In this document: piece by piece, positions 1-9,721 of the stretch
Numbering within the stretch: the stretch's first letter is position 1
Layout of the letters: every line of letters starts with the position of its first letter
NCBI GenBank assembly: GCA_903850335.1
Contig: CAINLJ010000202.1
Span: forward strand, 1 to 39,077
Reading direction: 5' to 3'
Length of the DNA: 39,077 nucleotides
Source: an uncultured Bacteroidia bacterium
GTDB taxonomy: Bacteria; Bacteroidota; Bacteroidia; Bacteroidales; Prolixibacteraceae
Notes under the pieces: model-generated
Seen by the model: only the letters and a program-made list of their open reading frames with translations
Told to the model about the DNA's origin: nothing
Database searches by the model: none
Translations under genes and position numbers: made by a program

Positions 1-1493
1 ATGTCAAGCAATTGCTTTAAGGTCACAAGTCCAAAATGAAGCCCTCTGATTCCTGCACCTATAACCTTAATCTGATTATTATTAACCAAAATACGATAGG
101 ACTCATCGTTAGGGAATGTGAGATTTCGGGTCTCCTCAAAATCTTTTTGCAAGCCAAGAATGACAGATCCGTGTTCTGACTCTTCTGGTTTTTTAATCGA
201 TATATCTCCCCGAAACTGTTTTATACGCTCTAAGTCAGGGTTTAAACTTCCTTTTGTAAGATCAGTAAAGGTGAGCTTCTGAGTAAACAACGACTCGCCT
301 TTATCCAGTAGATTTATGCATTGAATTTCCGGAAATACCTTATGATAAGGTGACGGGGCGTTTTTTATTTTTTTGAGCCATTTTTCATAACGGTCGGTTA
401 TGTCTTTTTGTGTCCACGAATCCATTGCCTCAAGATTGCCAGCCTGAGCATCTTCTGCTAATTGGTATGACATGCATTTTGAGTTCTTAAGAGCCTGCTG
501 TCCGCTGAAAAATGTAGAATCGGGTAGTGGTATCTGAGTGAAACGCCGGTAGGTTTCCTTAATCTGAGGCGCCGTGCCAGCATAGATATAATTCCGAAGC
601 TGCATTTGTTTACCGGATGGCAATTGGATTGAACAGGAGACAGGGTGTATTCCTTCAATCAGGTTAAGACTGGATTTTTTGATTTTTAGTGTCTCTCCCA
701 GGTTTGCTCTGTATGATGCTGAAACATGATTCTCATCCTGATCCATGATTTGAATCAGAGCAGGTATTTTATGCCTTAGCAGTTCTATTTTATATCGCTG
801 ACCCGTAAAGATGATATATTCATCAGGAGTCTCACTGATCTCAGGACGGATATACAGATAAACACTCTCTTCGACACGACGGGCGGTCTCGTCCATATCC
901 AGAAACCTCAATTGAAAACTCCATTTCCCGAACCCCTGAGATATCTTAATACAAAAATGGTTATCTCCCTTTATTAATGTTACCGGGACGAGATCTCTGT
1001 CAGGTTCTTCAGAACCCATCGTATTATGTTCTAAGATACGTTCTCCGTTTTGATATATCCTTATTCCGTCGTTGGAAGTAACTGATAAAACAACTTTCCT
1101 TTCTTCTGAAGATTTTACGACACACGCGGCATACTCAACAGTCTGAACGTTTGGCTTGAGGAATTCACTTAGCGGAATAATTCCGAACGGATTTCTGTAT
1201 CGGGTCCATTTAACCTTGTGCCCGTCAGGGTGGTCAACTTCCATTCCCTCAACGGGACGTATCCTACCCTCACCTCCGTATTGAACAAGATAATCAATAT
1301 AGTGCCCAAGTGAAGTGGAATCAAACCTGTATGCATTGATACCATTGGGTAACGGATTGGGAAACGGACCACATAAAAGCCACTCGCGAAAGAATTCTCC
1401 GGCCTTTGGATCGTTGTAAACAACTGTATTATTTTGTGCCAATAAATTGGATACAAAAAATAGTAGCAGGATAAAAAAATTTGTCTTCTTCAT
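1..1493 (-). CDS. Partial GH20-type glycoside hydrolase-like protein (N-terminal 497 residues)
   Basis: The frame is open from an ATG at 1493 to the window edge, so the C-terminal part is missing. Residues 1-19 form a Sec signal peptide (MKKTNFFILLLFFVSNLLA, then Q). A GPFPNP motif at residues 42-47 opens a beta-sandwich/PA14-like region, in which a stretch of the type SNDGIRIYQNGERIL resembles a sugar-binding jelly roll. The last ~40 residues (SYRILVNNNQIKVIGAGIRG and following) match the small alpha/beta domain that precedes the TIM barrel in GH20 beta-hexosaminidases and in GH67/DUF4838-type enzymes. The catalytic barrel would lie outside the window, so specificity cannot be judged. The gene lies 15 bp downstream of the esterase-like gene and is probably the last visible member of the minus-strand operon. 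Family assignment is inferred from the N-terminal domain only. Confidence 0.75.
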   Translation of the reverse strand, partial: MKKTNFFILLLFFVSNLLAQNNTVVYNDPKAGEFFREWLLCGPFPNPLPNGINAYRFDSTSLGHYIDYLVQYGGEGRIRPVEGMEVDHPDGHKVKWTRYRNPFGIIPLSEFLKPNVQTVEYAACVVKSSEERKVVLSVTSNDGIRIYQNGERILEHNTMGSEEPDRDLVPVTLIKGDNHFCIKISQGFGKWSFQLRFLDMDETARRVEESVYLYIRPEISETPDEYIIFTGQRYKIELLRHKIPALIQIMDQDENHVSASYRANLGETLKIKKSSLNLIEGIHPVSCSIQLPSGKQMQLRNYIYAGTAPQIKETYRRFTQIPLPDSTFFSGQQALKNSKCMSYQLAEDAQAGNLEAMDSWTQKDITDRYEKWLKKIKNAPSPYHKVFPEIQCINLLDKGESLFTQKLTFTDLTKGSLNPDLERIKQFRGDISIKKPEESEHGSVILGLQKDFEETRNLTFPNDESYRILVNNNQIKVIGAGIRGLHFGLVTLKQLLD

Positions 1494-1508
1494 AGGTGCC
1501 CCATTTAG

Positions 1509-3614
1509 TTAGTCACTTACTTTAGTATCGGAATTGATAAATAAAGTATTTCCTAAGCATTTATTCATCTGTTTGATTCTATTATATTCAAGTTTGTATT
1601 GGTTCAATTCACTTTCGTCCAATTTATTCCCCGACATCGTTACAGGTGCAATAAAGGTAATAGTTGCATTACTTAAGGCCGCAGCCATTGAAAGATCACC
1701 CCAGTTTATTACTCCTGGAATATTGATGCCGTGACTAAAGAAATCAATTCCTTCACGGCTATCAAAAAGATAGCTTACAGGTGCATTGGTCAATATGAGA
1801 TTTTCTGAAGTGCCTCCCAAGGCACTCATAAACAGGGCTGCAATGGCAGACTCTTTGTCTGCGTTAATTGTATATTTCTGAATGCTGTACCTCGATTTAA
1901 GGAATTCAACTACCAAATTAAGTTCATTTACCCATTCGCCAATTACTGTTTTACCAAACCATAAAAGTGAACGCGATAAAATCAGCAAATTCCCGTTTCG
2001 ATTCGCAGAATTTGGTTTCGGGATTAATTCGCCAGTACCGCTAAGTTCAAGAATTGCAATTCCCTTGCCTGAAGTAACTAGCTTATCAATAACAATCTTA
2101 GGGATTTTTTCCTTCCCCTGCGGATTTGTAAGAATAACAAATTCGTTTGAATTATCTAAGGGTCTGCGCACTAAAAGCGGAATAACTTTGTTGTCTGTAG
2201 TCTCAATGTAAAAACGATTCCAATGATCAATGGGTTGAATTTCATGAATTGCCGTTAAAGATAATTTGGATTTAATACCCAAAAGGTCACTTAATTCATC
2301 TCTTTTATTCTGAAGATTGAACGATTTTAAATTTCTTAAATCAGTCTTTAGACGGTTCCCTTTGTTGATACAATAGGTTGCTGTTCCTATCACTTTCGGA
2401 TCTCTTTGTCCTTTTTTGAAGACCATTATTTTCTCAAAGGGTAGTATTTCAAAAGGGATTTCTTTTTTTGGTTCCCCCTTTCCTGTTCCTTTCAGATGCA
2501 GGTCAAACCATCCAAGCATGGCTTCCCTGTCCTGGGGGAAGTAACCATGCGGAAGATCGAAAAGGTTATAGCTGATATTGTTCCCTGCTCCGTACATTAC
2601 AAATACCGGTTTTGCATTCGTATAGGTACGGATCATCTCGTTAGGTCTGAATGCCTGATTATTATCTTTGAGATGATTGCATAATTTGACAGCTCTGGGC
2701 GCAATAAGGGAAATAATACCGGCTTCCTCTGTTAAATTTAAGCCGTTTTGCAGCACCTCACAAATACATGGTGTACCCATGACATAGGATTCAAAAGTTC
2801 CGGCGCTTACAACAGGTACAGCCGCTTTTATCCGCTCATCAATTGCCGCCAGCCACATGGTTTGGTTTCCACCACCGCTTGAACCAGTCGCTCCTATTTT
2901 CTTTGCATCAACATAGGCCAAGGAGCAAAGAAGATCGACTCCCCGGATGTTATCCGAGATCTCTAATCCCATCAATGGCTCACCAATATTCAACAATGCC
3001 GAACCAAGATTATTTTCATCACCATGGTCTTCAAAAACGCCATGAATAGTCGTCCTTTCACCCGATCCCCACGGATCGATACAAAGAGCAACATAACCGT
3101 TTAAAGCAAGTGTATGCCCAAGCGACTGGTATCTGTCGTCGAGTCGTCCTTTCTGAGAATGCCCCATCATTACGATAACTGCAGGAAATCTCCCCTTACC
3201 ATCAGGAACATACAAATTTGCCGTGGCATAGATCCCCGGTCGTGTCTGAAAATAAATATTCCGAACCGAGTAATTTCTCATTTGAATTACCCCTGTTTCC
3301 TTCACATCAAGTGGAAGCTCATGATTAAAAGCAATTTTTGTTTTAAGGATAATTTCAGCGATCAGGTTTTTCTTAAAGCCAATCCAGTCTTTCATTGTCT
3401 CCGGCATCCTGTGAAGTGCACAGAGTCGTGCCGCATCACTCTTCAGGTTTAAGTCTGCCTGATCCAAATGGGTATTGGATAGCACAATTGGCAAGGAATC
3501 TGCTACCTGTTCCTCAAATTTTGGTGACAAGCAATAATAACCATACGATTGACTCCTTGTCAAAAAAAATAAGCAAACAACTATTAAACAGAATTTAAGC
3601 CTGCTAATTCTCAT
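1509..3614 (-). CDS. Exported tandem alpha/beta-hydrolase (acetylxylan-esterase-like)
   Basis: A 701-residue protein. The ATG at 3614 is preferred over an in-frame TTG at 3647 because it starts a normal signal peptide (MRISRLKFCLIVVCLFFLT). The first hydrolase domain (about residues 140-400) has the oxyanion/strand motif FPAVIVMMGHSQKGR, a G-S-S-G-G nucleophile elbow with Ser246, and a candidate catalytic His356 in DLPHGY. This layout is seen in esterases of the acetylxylan-esterase/Abhydrolase group. Residues ~430-700 look like a second hydrolase fold with no G-x-S-x-G elbow; the equivalent region reads NADKESAIAA, so it is probably non-catalytic. By context it could remove acetyl or other ester groups from a glycan so that the neighbouring GH78/GH92 enzymes can act. 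The substrate is unknown. Confidence 0.82.
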   Translation of the reverse strand: MRISRLKFCLIVVCLFFLTRSQSYGYYCLSPKFEEQVADSLPIVLSNTHLDQADLNLKSDAARLCALHRMPETMKDWIGFKKNLIAEIILKTKIAFNHELPLDVKETGVIQMRNYSVRNIYFQTRPGIYATANLYVPDGKGRFPAVIVMMGHSQKGRLDDRYQSLGHTLALNGYVALCIDPWGSGERTTIHGVFEDHGDENNLGSALLNIGEPLMGLEISDNIRGVDLLCSLAYVDAKKIGATGSSGGGNQTMWLAAIDERIKAAVPVVSAGTFESYVMGTPCICEVLQNGLNLTEEAGIISLIAPRAVKLCNHLKDNNQAFRPNEMIRTYTNAKPVFVMYGAGNNISYNLFDLPHGYFPQDREAMLGWFDLHLKGTGKGEPKKEIPFEILPFEKIMVFKKGQRDPKVIGTATYCINKGNRLKTDLRNLKSFNLQNKRDELSDLLGIKSKLSLTAIHEIQPIDHWNRFYIETTDNKVIPLLVRRPLDNSNEFVILTNPQGKEKIPKIVIDKLVTSGKGIAILELSGTGELIPKPNSANRNGNLLILSRSLLWFGKTVIGEWVNELNLVVEFLKSRYSIQKYTINADKESAIAALFMSALGGTSENLILTNAPVSYLFDSREGIDFFSHGINIPGVINWGDLSMAAALSNATITFIAPVTMSGNKLDESELNQYKLEYNRIKQMNKCLGNTLFINSDTKVSD

Positions 3615-3661
3615 TTTGTAACTGTATTTGCCTGTGAATATCAACAATCCTTTTGAGTAAT

Positions 3662-6600
3662 CTATTTCTGAAAAAGAATCATGGCAGGAACCTCCTGTTT
3701 TACAATTCCGGGACCCGAATATTTCAATGACAGGTACATACCACCACCTGCCTGAAAATAACTGATCTTAATCGGGAAAGTACCCTTCGTTAATGTTATC
3801 ATTCCGCTCTTTTCGATATCTGCACCGTGCGGGCCGTCATGGTCGATAATCAGCTGATTATTAATAAATAACTTACTACCATCATTCGATTGAAGGTAGA
3901 ATAGATAATTCCCTTCCTCCCTGATCTGTATTTTCCCATCAAATGTAAGAGCAAACTCATCTCTTGTTGAGATTATATCATCCAGACTAAATTTATAGAC
4001 TCTGCCTGTTTTGGTCGGGGTGAGTGTCGAAAAATCAGGTATTTTCATCCAGGCTCCATCGTAATATTTATAGACCAATCCATTATATTCGGGATTGATA
4101 AAATCGATATAATTTGATTTTGCGAAACTCGATTCATATCCCTTTAGCATTGCCCTGGCCCGTAAAGTCGTCGGTTTTGAAATATAAAAAGGTTTTTCAA
4201 AGATAGTAGAAGCAGAATCAGGATCCATGCCATTAAGCGTATAACGGATATTTGCCCCGGCAACATCCGAAGTAATACTAACGAGTACAGAGTCATGCAT
4301 CTGCACAAGTGTGTCGCCCGGATGAATGACCGGATTGGAAAGTATTGTATTTTTAAGTAACCGCTTCGAACCCTTTGAAACGAAATTATATTCACCTGCC
4401 AGGATTTCAAATACAGAATACTTTCCTTCTGAACGGAGGTAATTTATTCCGGGATTCCTGCTTATATCACATCCTCCCTCGGTTATATTTTCCCCAACAC
4501 TTCCTGGAATATAGACAGTTGCCGAGCTATTAGCCGGAATAGATAACTTTTGAAGATAATCATCACCTTCAAACTTCCAATCCGATTTAATTGTTCCGTA
4601 AGGAGAATCATAAGAGCAGTTTACGAAGGTAAGACTACTTACAGGTGAAGGTTTGACAATGATGTGCTTAAATCCGGGGAATTTTGGATCAGGTGAAATC
4701 CCTCCCAGATGCTGATAAAACCAGGCACATACACTTCCGAACATTGGGTGACTATGAGAAACATCACCCTGAAAAGTCTCCCATATCGTTGTCGCCCCCT
4801 TCTCTATCATCCATCCAAAACCCGGGAAATCCCGCTGATTCATAAGGGTATAAGCCAGGTCAGCACGATCCATATTTGTAAGAACTTCGAGTAATAATGG
4901 AGTACCCAGAATTCCGGTATCAAAATGAACCTTATTATCCTTTATCACATTATTTGCAAGATTGTTAAACACAGCACCAGTATTACTGCTTTCAGCAATA
5001 CTGAAACCAAGGGGGTAGATATTGGCACCTTGCCTGCCTATCGAATAGGTCGATTTTTCGGTATTAAAATAGACCTTATTAATTGCTAACTTTGCTTTTT
5101 CATTTAAATCAGTAAAATATTTCTGTTCTGTCTTTTTGCCCAGTACATCTGACACTTTTGTCATAAGCTGACAGCAATACGAATAATAACAGCTGTTTAC
5201 GAAGTCAGCGGGGATATCAACAATCTCCGGTGGTACCCATTCACCGAGTCCCTGATTTGCCAGGATTCCATCCTTGTTAAGCTGACTTCTCATGTATTCT
5301 ATCCAATGTTTCATCCCTTCATAGTGGGTCTGAAGTATCCGGATATCTCCATAATAATTATACATATACCATGGAATGATCACGTATGCAGAGCCCCACG
5401 GAGTTCCTCCGCCACCATCCTGGTAGGGTGTGGTGTTGGGAACATAACCAGTCCTATGATTTTGACCATCGGCAATGTCATTGATCCATTTGGTATAAAA
5501 CTGAGCCATGTCAAAATTATATATAGCGGCCCGTGCTGAGATCTGCCCGTCTCCGGTGTATCCCCGCCGTTCGCGATGCGGACAGTCGCTGGGTACTCCA
5601 CCGTGAACATTACCAAGTTGAGTCCACTTATAGTTGTCGAGGATTTTATTGAAAAGAGCGTTCGAACATTCAAATGTACCGGTTTTTACGATGTCCGTAT
5701 TTACGACCCGTCCTTCGAGATTTTCGACAGTCAGTTTGGTTGGAGATCCAAAGACATCCACGTATCTGAAAGCATGCCAGGTAAACCGGGGCTCCCAGAT
5801 TTCGACACCTTCACCCTTCATAATATAGGTGTCTGTTTGATTATATGTTGGTCCAAACTCTTCTGTAAAGCGTAGTTTTATTTTCGTCCCTTTGGGTCCG
5901 CTAAGTCTTATTCTTGCCCATCCGGAGAATAGCCGTCCTAAATCGAACCTGTAAACACCTTTATCCGCTTCAATAATTGAAATGGGAAGAATCGTTTGGG
6001 TTACCCGGTCGGGAGCCGAAATCTGCCCTTTTAGCGCTCCTTCAGGAGGTCGTACAATCTCAGCTTTTACCCATTTTGAATCGTCAAAACCCGCTTCGTT
6101 CCACCCATTTTGTTCAAGTCTGGCGTCATAAATCTCGCCTGAATGAATCCCATTGTAAAGTATCGGACTTAAAGATGATTTCCATTGTTCGTTTGTTGTC
6201 AACAGTTCATGGGTTCCATCTTCATAATCAATTCTAAATTGCGCCAGTAAACGTGGAGTGTCATACCATAAAGAGGTGTCATTTGGCCTGTCTGCCTGAA
6301 GATACCAGCCATTTCCAAGAATTACTCCTAATGCATTTGCCCCTGCTTTTAATGAATTTGTAATATCAAAAGTTTCATACAAGACTGTTGAGGTCATATT
6401 CCCAATCCTTGACTCAGACCACTTCTGAACCTTCTGACGATCGTAATTTGTCTGATTCGGAGACAGCACATGATCACCTGTTTTCTTCCCGTTTATGTAT
6501 AATTCGTAGTAACCCAATCCGGTTATATACGCCCTCGCCTGCCTGATTTTTTTATTAATATTCAATTCTTTACGAAACAAAGGTGCTGCATTCTTACAGG

Positions 6601-7069
6601 TACCTGTGGTGAGGAAAGATGGAGCTCCAATCCATTTAGCCTGCCATTCCGAGGCACAAAGCAGACCCATCTCCCAGAAAGAAATAGAGCTCCAGGCTGA
6701 TTCGATATTACTCTCATCCCAAATCTGAATCTTCCAGTATACTTTCTTTCCCGGGGTTAGGGGTTTACCATTATAGCACACCTGAATGGACTGATCAGAC
6801 ATGATCTTTCCTGAATCCCACATATCCGGCTTACTTTTTGCCAGGTATTCTTCGGAGGTAGCTACCATTATGCGGTATGCTGTTTGCCTGGCTCCGACAG
6901 TATTTTTCCTCATTTGCCATGAAAGGCGTGGAAATGCAACATCCATACCAACAGGATTTTGAAGGTATTCACATCGAAGATTTATAACCTGTGGTTTAAC
7001 CTGTACTGGTGGAGTGCATCCGGAAATTCCTAGTATTAAAATGCTAATGAGGACGAACAGAATTTTCAT
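3662..7069 (-). CDS. GH78 alpha-L-rhamnosidase lipoprotein with C-terminal CHB_HEX_C-like and PA14 domains
   Basis: A 1135-residue lipoprotein (LGISGC lipobox, Cys18) expected to hydrolyse terminal alpha-L-rhamnose outside the cytoplasm. After two N-terminal beta domains, the (alpha/alpha)6 catalytic domain has the GH78 block DCPHRERRGYTGD: Asp495, Glu500 (general acid position) and Asp507, with the 5/12 spacing of the DCPHREK-type subgroup. The probable general base is Glu764 in ATTIWETFQGD. After the usual C-terminal beta domain there is a Fn3-like chitobiase C-terminal module (about 890-975, IRYTLNGMDPDSAS) and a PA14 module (about 985-1135, SNDGSKLFINNQLIIDHDG). These extend the protein well beyond a plain GH78 of about 900 residues and probably bind carbohydrate. 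The gene sits in the operon between the propeller fusion and the esterase-like gene. Rhamnosidase family assignment is firm; the natural substrate is not known. Confidence 0.93.
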   Translation of the reverse strand: MKILFVLISILILGISGCTPPVQVKPQVINLRCEYLQNPVGMDVAFPRLSWQMRKNTVGARQTAYRIMVATSEEYLAKSKPDMWDSGKIMSDQSIQVCYNGKPLTPGKKVYWKIQIWDESNIESAWSSISFWEMGLLCASEWQAKWIGAPSFLTTGTCKNAAPLFRKELNINKKIRQARAYITGLGYYELYINGKKTGDHVLSPNQTNYDRQKVQKWSESRIGNMTSTVLYETFDITNSLKAGANALGVILGNGWYLQADRPNDTSLWYDTPRLLAQFRIDYEDGTHELLTTNEQWKSSLSPILYNGIHSGEIYDARLEQNGWNEAGFDDSKWVKAEIVRPPEGALKGQISAPDRVTQTILPISIIEADKGVYRFDLGRLFSGWARIRLSGPKGTKIKLRFTEEFGPTYNQTDTYIMKGEGVEIWEPRFTWHAFRYVDVFGSPTKLTVENLEGRVVNTDIVKTGTFECSNALFNKILDNYKWTQLGNVHGGVPSDCPHRERRGYTGDGQISARAAIYNFDMAQFYTKWINDIADGQNHRTGYVPNTTPYQDGGGGTPWGSAYVIIPWYMYNYYGDIRILQTHYEGMKHWIEYMRSQLNKDGILANQGLGEWVPPEIVDIPADFVNSCYYSYCCQLMTKVSDVLGKKTEQKYFTDLNEKAKLAINKVYFNTEKSTYSIGRQGANIYPLGFSIAESSNTGAVFNNLANNVIKDNKVHFDTGILGTPLLLEVLTNMDRADLAYTLMNQRDFPGFGWMIEKGATTIWETFQGDVSHSHPMFGSVCAWFYQHLGGISPDPKFPGFKHIIVKPSPVSSLTFVNCSYDSPYGTIKSDWKFEGDDYLQKLSIPANSSATVYIPGSVGENITEGGCDISRNPGINYLRSEGKYSVFEILAGEYNFVSKGSKRLLKNTILSNPVIHPGDTLVQMHDSVLVSITSDVAGANIRYTLNGMDPDSASTIFEKPFYISKPTTLRARAMLKGYESSFAKSNYIDFINPEYNGLVYKYYDGAWMKIPDFSTLTPTKTGRVYKFSLDDIISTRDEFALTFDGKIQIREEGNYLFYLQSNDGSKLFINNQLIIDHDGPHGADIEKSGMITLTKGTFPIKISYFQAGGGMYLSLKYSGPGIVKQEVPAMILFQK

Positions 7070-7114
7070 GGATCAGAAATTTGGTATGGGATTAGTTCAT
7101 TTTATCAATGATTT

Positions 7115-9382
7115 TTATTGAATAATCTTCTGGTATCGCGACATCCAGTATGGCCACAACCAGAACACAGGTTCTCTGATCATTTTCAAGTCACCTTGTT
7201 TGGCTGCCCATGGATTCTTGTCCCATCGTACAGTAGCACGCTCGCTCGCCGGCGGGAGTTCTGAAATCTGCACCTCTTCCAAAATAGGGCTTCTTACTAT
7301 ATGGACATCTTCACGCAAAGTATGATCAATTGGCCAGTCCATCAAATCAAGCGGTGAATCTCTCAGAAAGTCAATTGTCTGCCGCATATTGACAACTTTA
7401 CCTGTGGCAAAAGTGTACATCAGGTTATTGATTAGATTTTCACCTTCAGGCTGATTGGACATCCATTCTTCAATTAATTGATTATAAAATGTTTTTAGCT
7501 TAGGATCAGTTTCATATCTCAATAAAATCGGGAATAGATAACCTTCAAGTGTCCTGTCGAAATAAATTTGCCATGCGGGATTTTTTTGATTCAAGTGAGA
7601 CACATTCTCAAGATATCCCTCTTTATCAATCAGCCGTCGGTATTCTTTTTCATATTTGTCATCGCCTGTAAGATGTCCGGCAAATTTGAGATAAGTGAGC
7701 AGTTCAAACGAATTGATACTTCTTTCAGAGGCCCATTCAGGATCCCGGTTAAGCTGGTCGGGTGCCCATATTGCCCAGTGGGTGGGTGTGCCGTCGATAT
7801 CCAGCAAATTATACTTCGTTTCAATAAGTCTGTCAATGATTTTCTTAACATGGTCCCGAATGAGTGCTTTCTCTTCCTGATTTGCCGCAAGTTCATAATA
7901 AAAGAAGTATGCCATCATGTGTCCGTCCATTTCATCGGTACTTGTGTCTCCTTTCCATAGCCATTTGCCATCTTTTGATTCTCTCCATCGGGTTTCAACC
8001 GGTTTAAAACGAGGATCTTTAACAAGATGATCAGCAACCTCCTGAGGGGTATAGGTTCTATTTGGGTCATTTACAGCAGCCCAGTCACGAGGGACGATAG
8101 AACGTGCAAAGAATCCTTCCGTACCTGTTACAGTCTGCAAATATTTGAGAAATTCAAATGCTTTACGCGCCTTTATTCTTGCATCTTCATCTTTGGTTAC
8201 AGAATAGCGAAAACTCTCCATAGCAAGATATCCACCTGTATACTCACCGTCATTGTCGTCATCCGAATTACGCCACGATGCTGTATCCCCCGCGACATCA
8301 AGTCTCAGAAATCCGCAGGTCCAGGGATCCCGCATATGCTTTTTCATGAGTTGTGAATAAAAATTATTTTTTTTATCCTCCAAAGTCATCCTTCCACGTT
8401 TAATCTCACTGACACCATCTGCAGTTCCGATCCACGCATTTCCTTCCTTATCAAAAGCAATTGAATTTACCTTATTATTCGTCAGCCATCGTTTACTAAA
8501 ACGCAATGAATGAGATCCATCCTTTGCATACCTTACTACACCCACATTTGTACCAACCCACATCATTCCATCGGGCGACTGACGGATGCAATTAACATGT
8601 GCGGAGGGAATTCCTTCCTGATCAGTTAGATTTCTAATCAATTCTTTGTCGTTCCTGATGGATACTCCACCCAAAACACCCGTCCAGATATTACCTTCAG
8701 GATCAAAAGAAACAGTCTGTGCAAAGCAACTTAACAAATCAGTGACCTCCTGAAAAAGTTTTGTCTTCCCATCTTTACATCTGTACAGACCCACGTTCGT
8801 GGCGATCCACAGGTTTCCATTACTATCGGTTTTCGCATCCCTTACTGTTCGCGCGATTGGATAATCCAGCCGGCTCCACTTATTTTCAACATAACGCCAA
8901 ATACCATAAGGACCCAAAGCATAATCATCTGATTTATCAGTACAAATTACAGAAACAGGCGGATTTACACCTTGCTCCCTGATTATTTTATTATCCTTGA
9001 AGCGATATAAACCATCCCAGGTTCCCATTAAGATATCATTATTTTCGCATAACGTAACAGCATATGCCGGTCCGGAGTTTTCTCCCGTTAGAATACTCTC
9101 CCATTCCCCCACACCCGACTTTTTGCAAAAGACTCCGGATGCAGTCGCTATCCAAATATTTTGGTCCCGATCCACTGTGATACTTCTAACTTCATTGTCA
9201 GCAGGATTTTTACCAATCTGATATGCAACATGACTCTCCTGAATAAATGAAACATCCTTGTAAACAGATACTTCAGGCACACGTTCATCTTTCTTATCAG
9301 ACAGTCTGCAAGAGAAACATAACAAAGTAAACAGGCATACCAGAGTAAGGTGAACTGAAAGCAATTGTTTTAAAATATACAT
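7115..9382 (-). CDS. Secreted two-component-regulator-type beta-propeller fused to an uncharacterised helical domain
   Basis: A 755-residue protein with an N-terminal hydrophobic segment ending in a possible lipobox (LCFSC, Cys25). Residues ~60-330 contain at least six propeller strands of the Reg_prop type (IWIATASGVFCKK, LWIATNVGLYRCKDG, MWVGTNVGVVRYAKDG, AWIGTADGVSEIKRG). In Bacteroidota such propellers usually form the sensor part of hybrid two-component systems, but this protein has no transmembrane helix after the propeller, no kinase and no DNA-binding domain. Residues ~335-755 form an aromatic-rich, mostly helical domain that suggests an (alpha/alpha)n toroid (for example DEMDGHMMAYFFYYELAAN). 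I do not recognise this family. It may be a glycan-binding or glycan-cleaving protein, which is inference from fold impression and from its position between the DHFR-family remnant and the lipoprotein rhamnosidase. Confidence 0.75.
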   Translation of the reverse strand: MYILKQLLSVHLTLVCLFTLLCFSCRLSDKKDERVPEVSVYKDVSFIQESHVAYQIGKNPADNEVRSITVDRDQNIWIATASGVFCKKSGVGEWESILTGENSGPAYAVTLCENNDILMGTWDGLYRFKDNKIIREQGVNPPVSVICTDKSDDYALGPYGIWRYVENKWSRLDYPIARTVRDAKTDSNGNLWIATNVGLYRCKDGKTKLFQEVTDLLSCFAQTVSFDPEGNIWTGVLGGVSIRNDKELIRNLTDQEGIPSAHVNCIRQSPDGMMWVGTNVGVVRYAKDGSHSLRFSKRWLTNNKVNSIAFDKEGNAWIGTADGVSEIKRGRMTLEDKKNNFYSQLMKKHMRDPWTCGFLRLDVAGDTASWRNSDDDNDGEYTGGYLAMESFRYSVTKDEDARIKARKAFEFLKYLQTVTGTEGFFARSIVPRDWAAVNDPNRTYTPQEVADHLVKDPRFKPVETRWRESKDGKWLWKGDTSTDEMDGHMMAYFFYYELAANQEEKALIRDHVKKIIDRLIETKYNLLDIDGTPTHWAIWAPDQLNRDPEWASERSINSFELLTYLKFAGHLTGDDKYEKEYRRLIDKEGYLENVSHLNQKNPAWQIYFDRTLEGYLFPILLRYETDPKLKTFYNQLIEEWMSNQPEGENLINNLMYTFATGKVVNMRQTIDFLRDSPLDLMDWPIDHTLREDVHIVRSPILEEVQISELPPASERATVRWDKNPWAAKQGDLKMIREPVFWLWPYWMSRYQKIIQ

Positions 9383-9405
9383 TAATTAAAATTTTGATTT
9401 GATTA

Positions 9406-9696
9406 CTATTTAAGATCTGGAACGATGGAATCACGCTCATAATGAAGCTGTACGAGTCCTTTTTCGAAGTGTACAGCATTAATGAGATTCAGCTTACCTT
9501 CGGGTCTGCCACTTTTAAATAAGGGAATTCCATCACCTAAAAGGATTGGAATAACAGAAATAATAAATTCAAAATAACCATAATCTTCTCCGGGCTTTTC
9601 AACCAAAGACAAAAAGCCTATATCATCATTCGATTTTGCAATATAACCATCAAGGCTCATTGCGATATATAATATTACCTTTCTGTTTGTACTCAT
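9406..9696 (-). pseudogene. Internally deleted dihydrofolate-reductase-family (RibD C-terminal) gene remnant
   Basis: A 96-residue open frame with a good ATG. Residues 1-43 match the N-terminus of DHFR-family proteins of the RibD_C type (VILYIAMSLDGYIAKSNDDI, then EKPGEDYGY). Residues 44-96 match their C-terminus (IISVIPILLGDGIPLFKSGR, then FEKGLVQLHY). Relatives are about 170-180 residues long, so roughly 80 central residues carrying the NADPH-binding core are absent. The two parts join in frame around 9562-9573 at a Glu-Phe pair, a dipeptide that normally occurs at both ends of the missing segment (YxEF and DEFIIS), which suggests deletion between short repeats. The frame is intact, so it may still be translated, but it is very unlikely to be an active reductase. 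It has no obvious link to glycan use and is probably a passenger in the operon. Confidence 0.75.
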
Positions 9697-9721
9697 ATCT
9701 TCTTTATATCTTTACTACTGA

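Noticed and set aside
3615-3647. Longer start (TTG at 3647) for the esterase-like gene
   Set aside because: It begins with TTG and adds 11 residues before a normal signal peptide that starts at the ATG at 3614.
7568-7960. 130-codon open frame on the plus strand, antisense to the propeller fusion
   Set aside because: It has no recognisable domain and lies wholly inside a well-supported gene; it is best explained as an antisense shadow.
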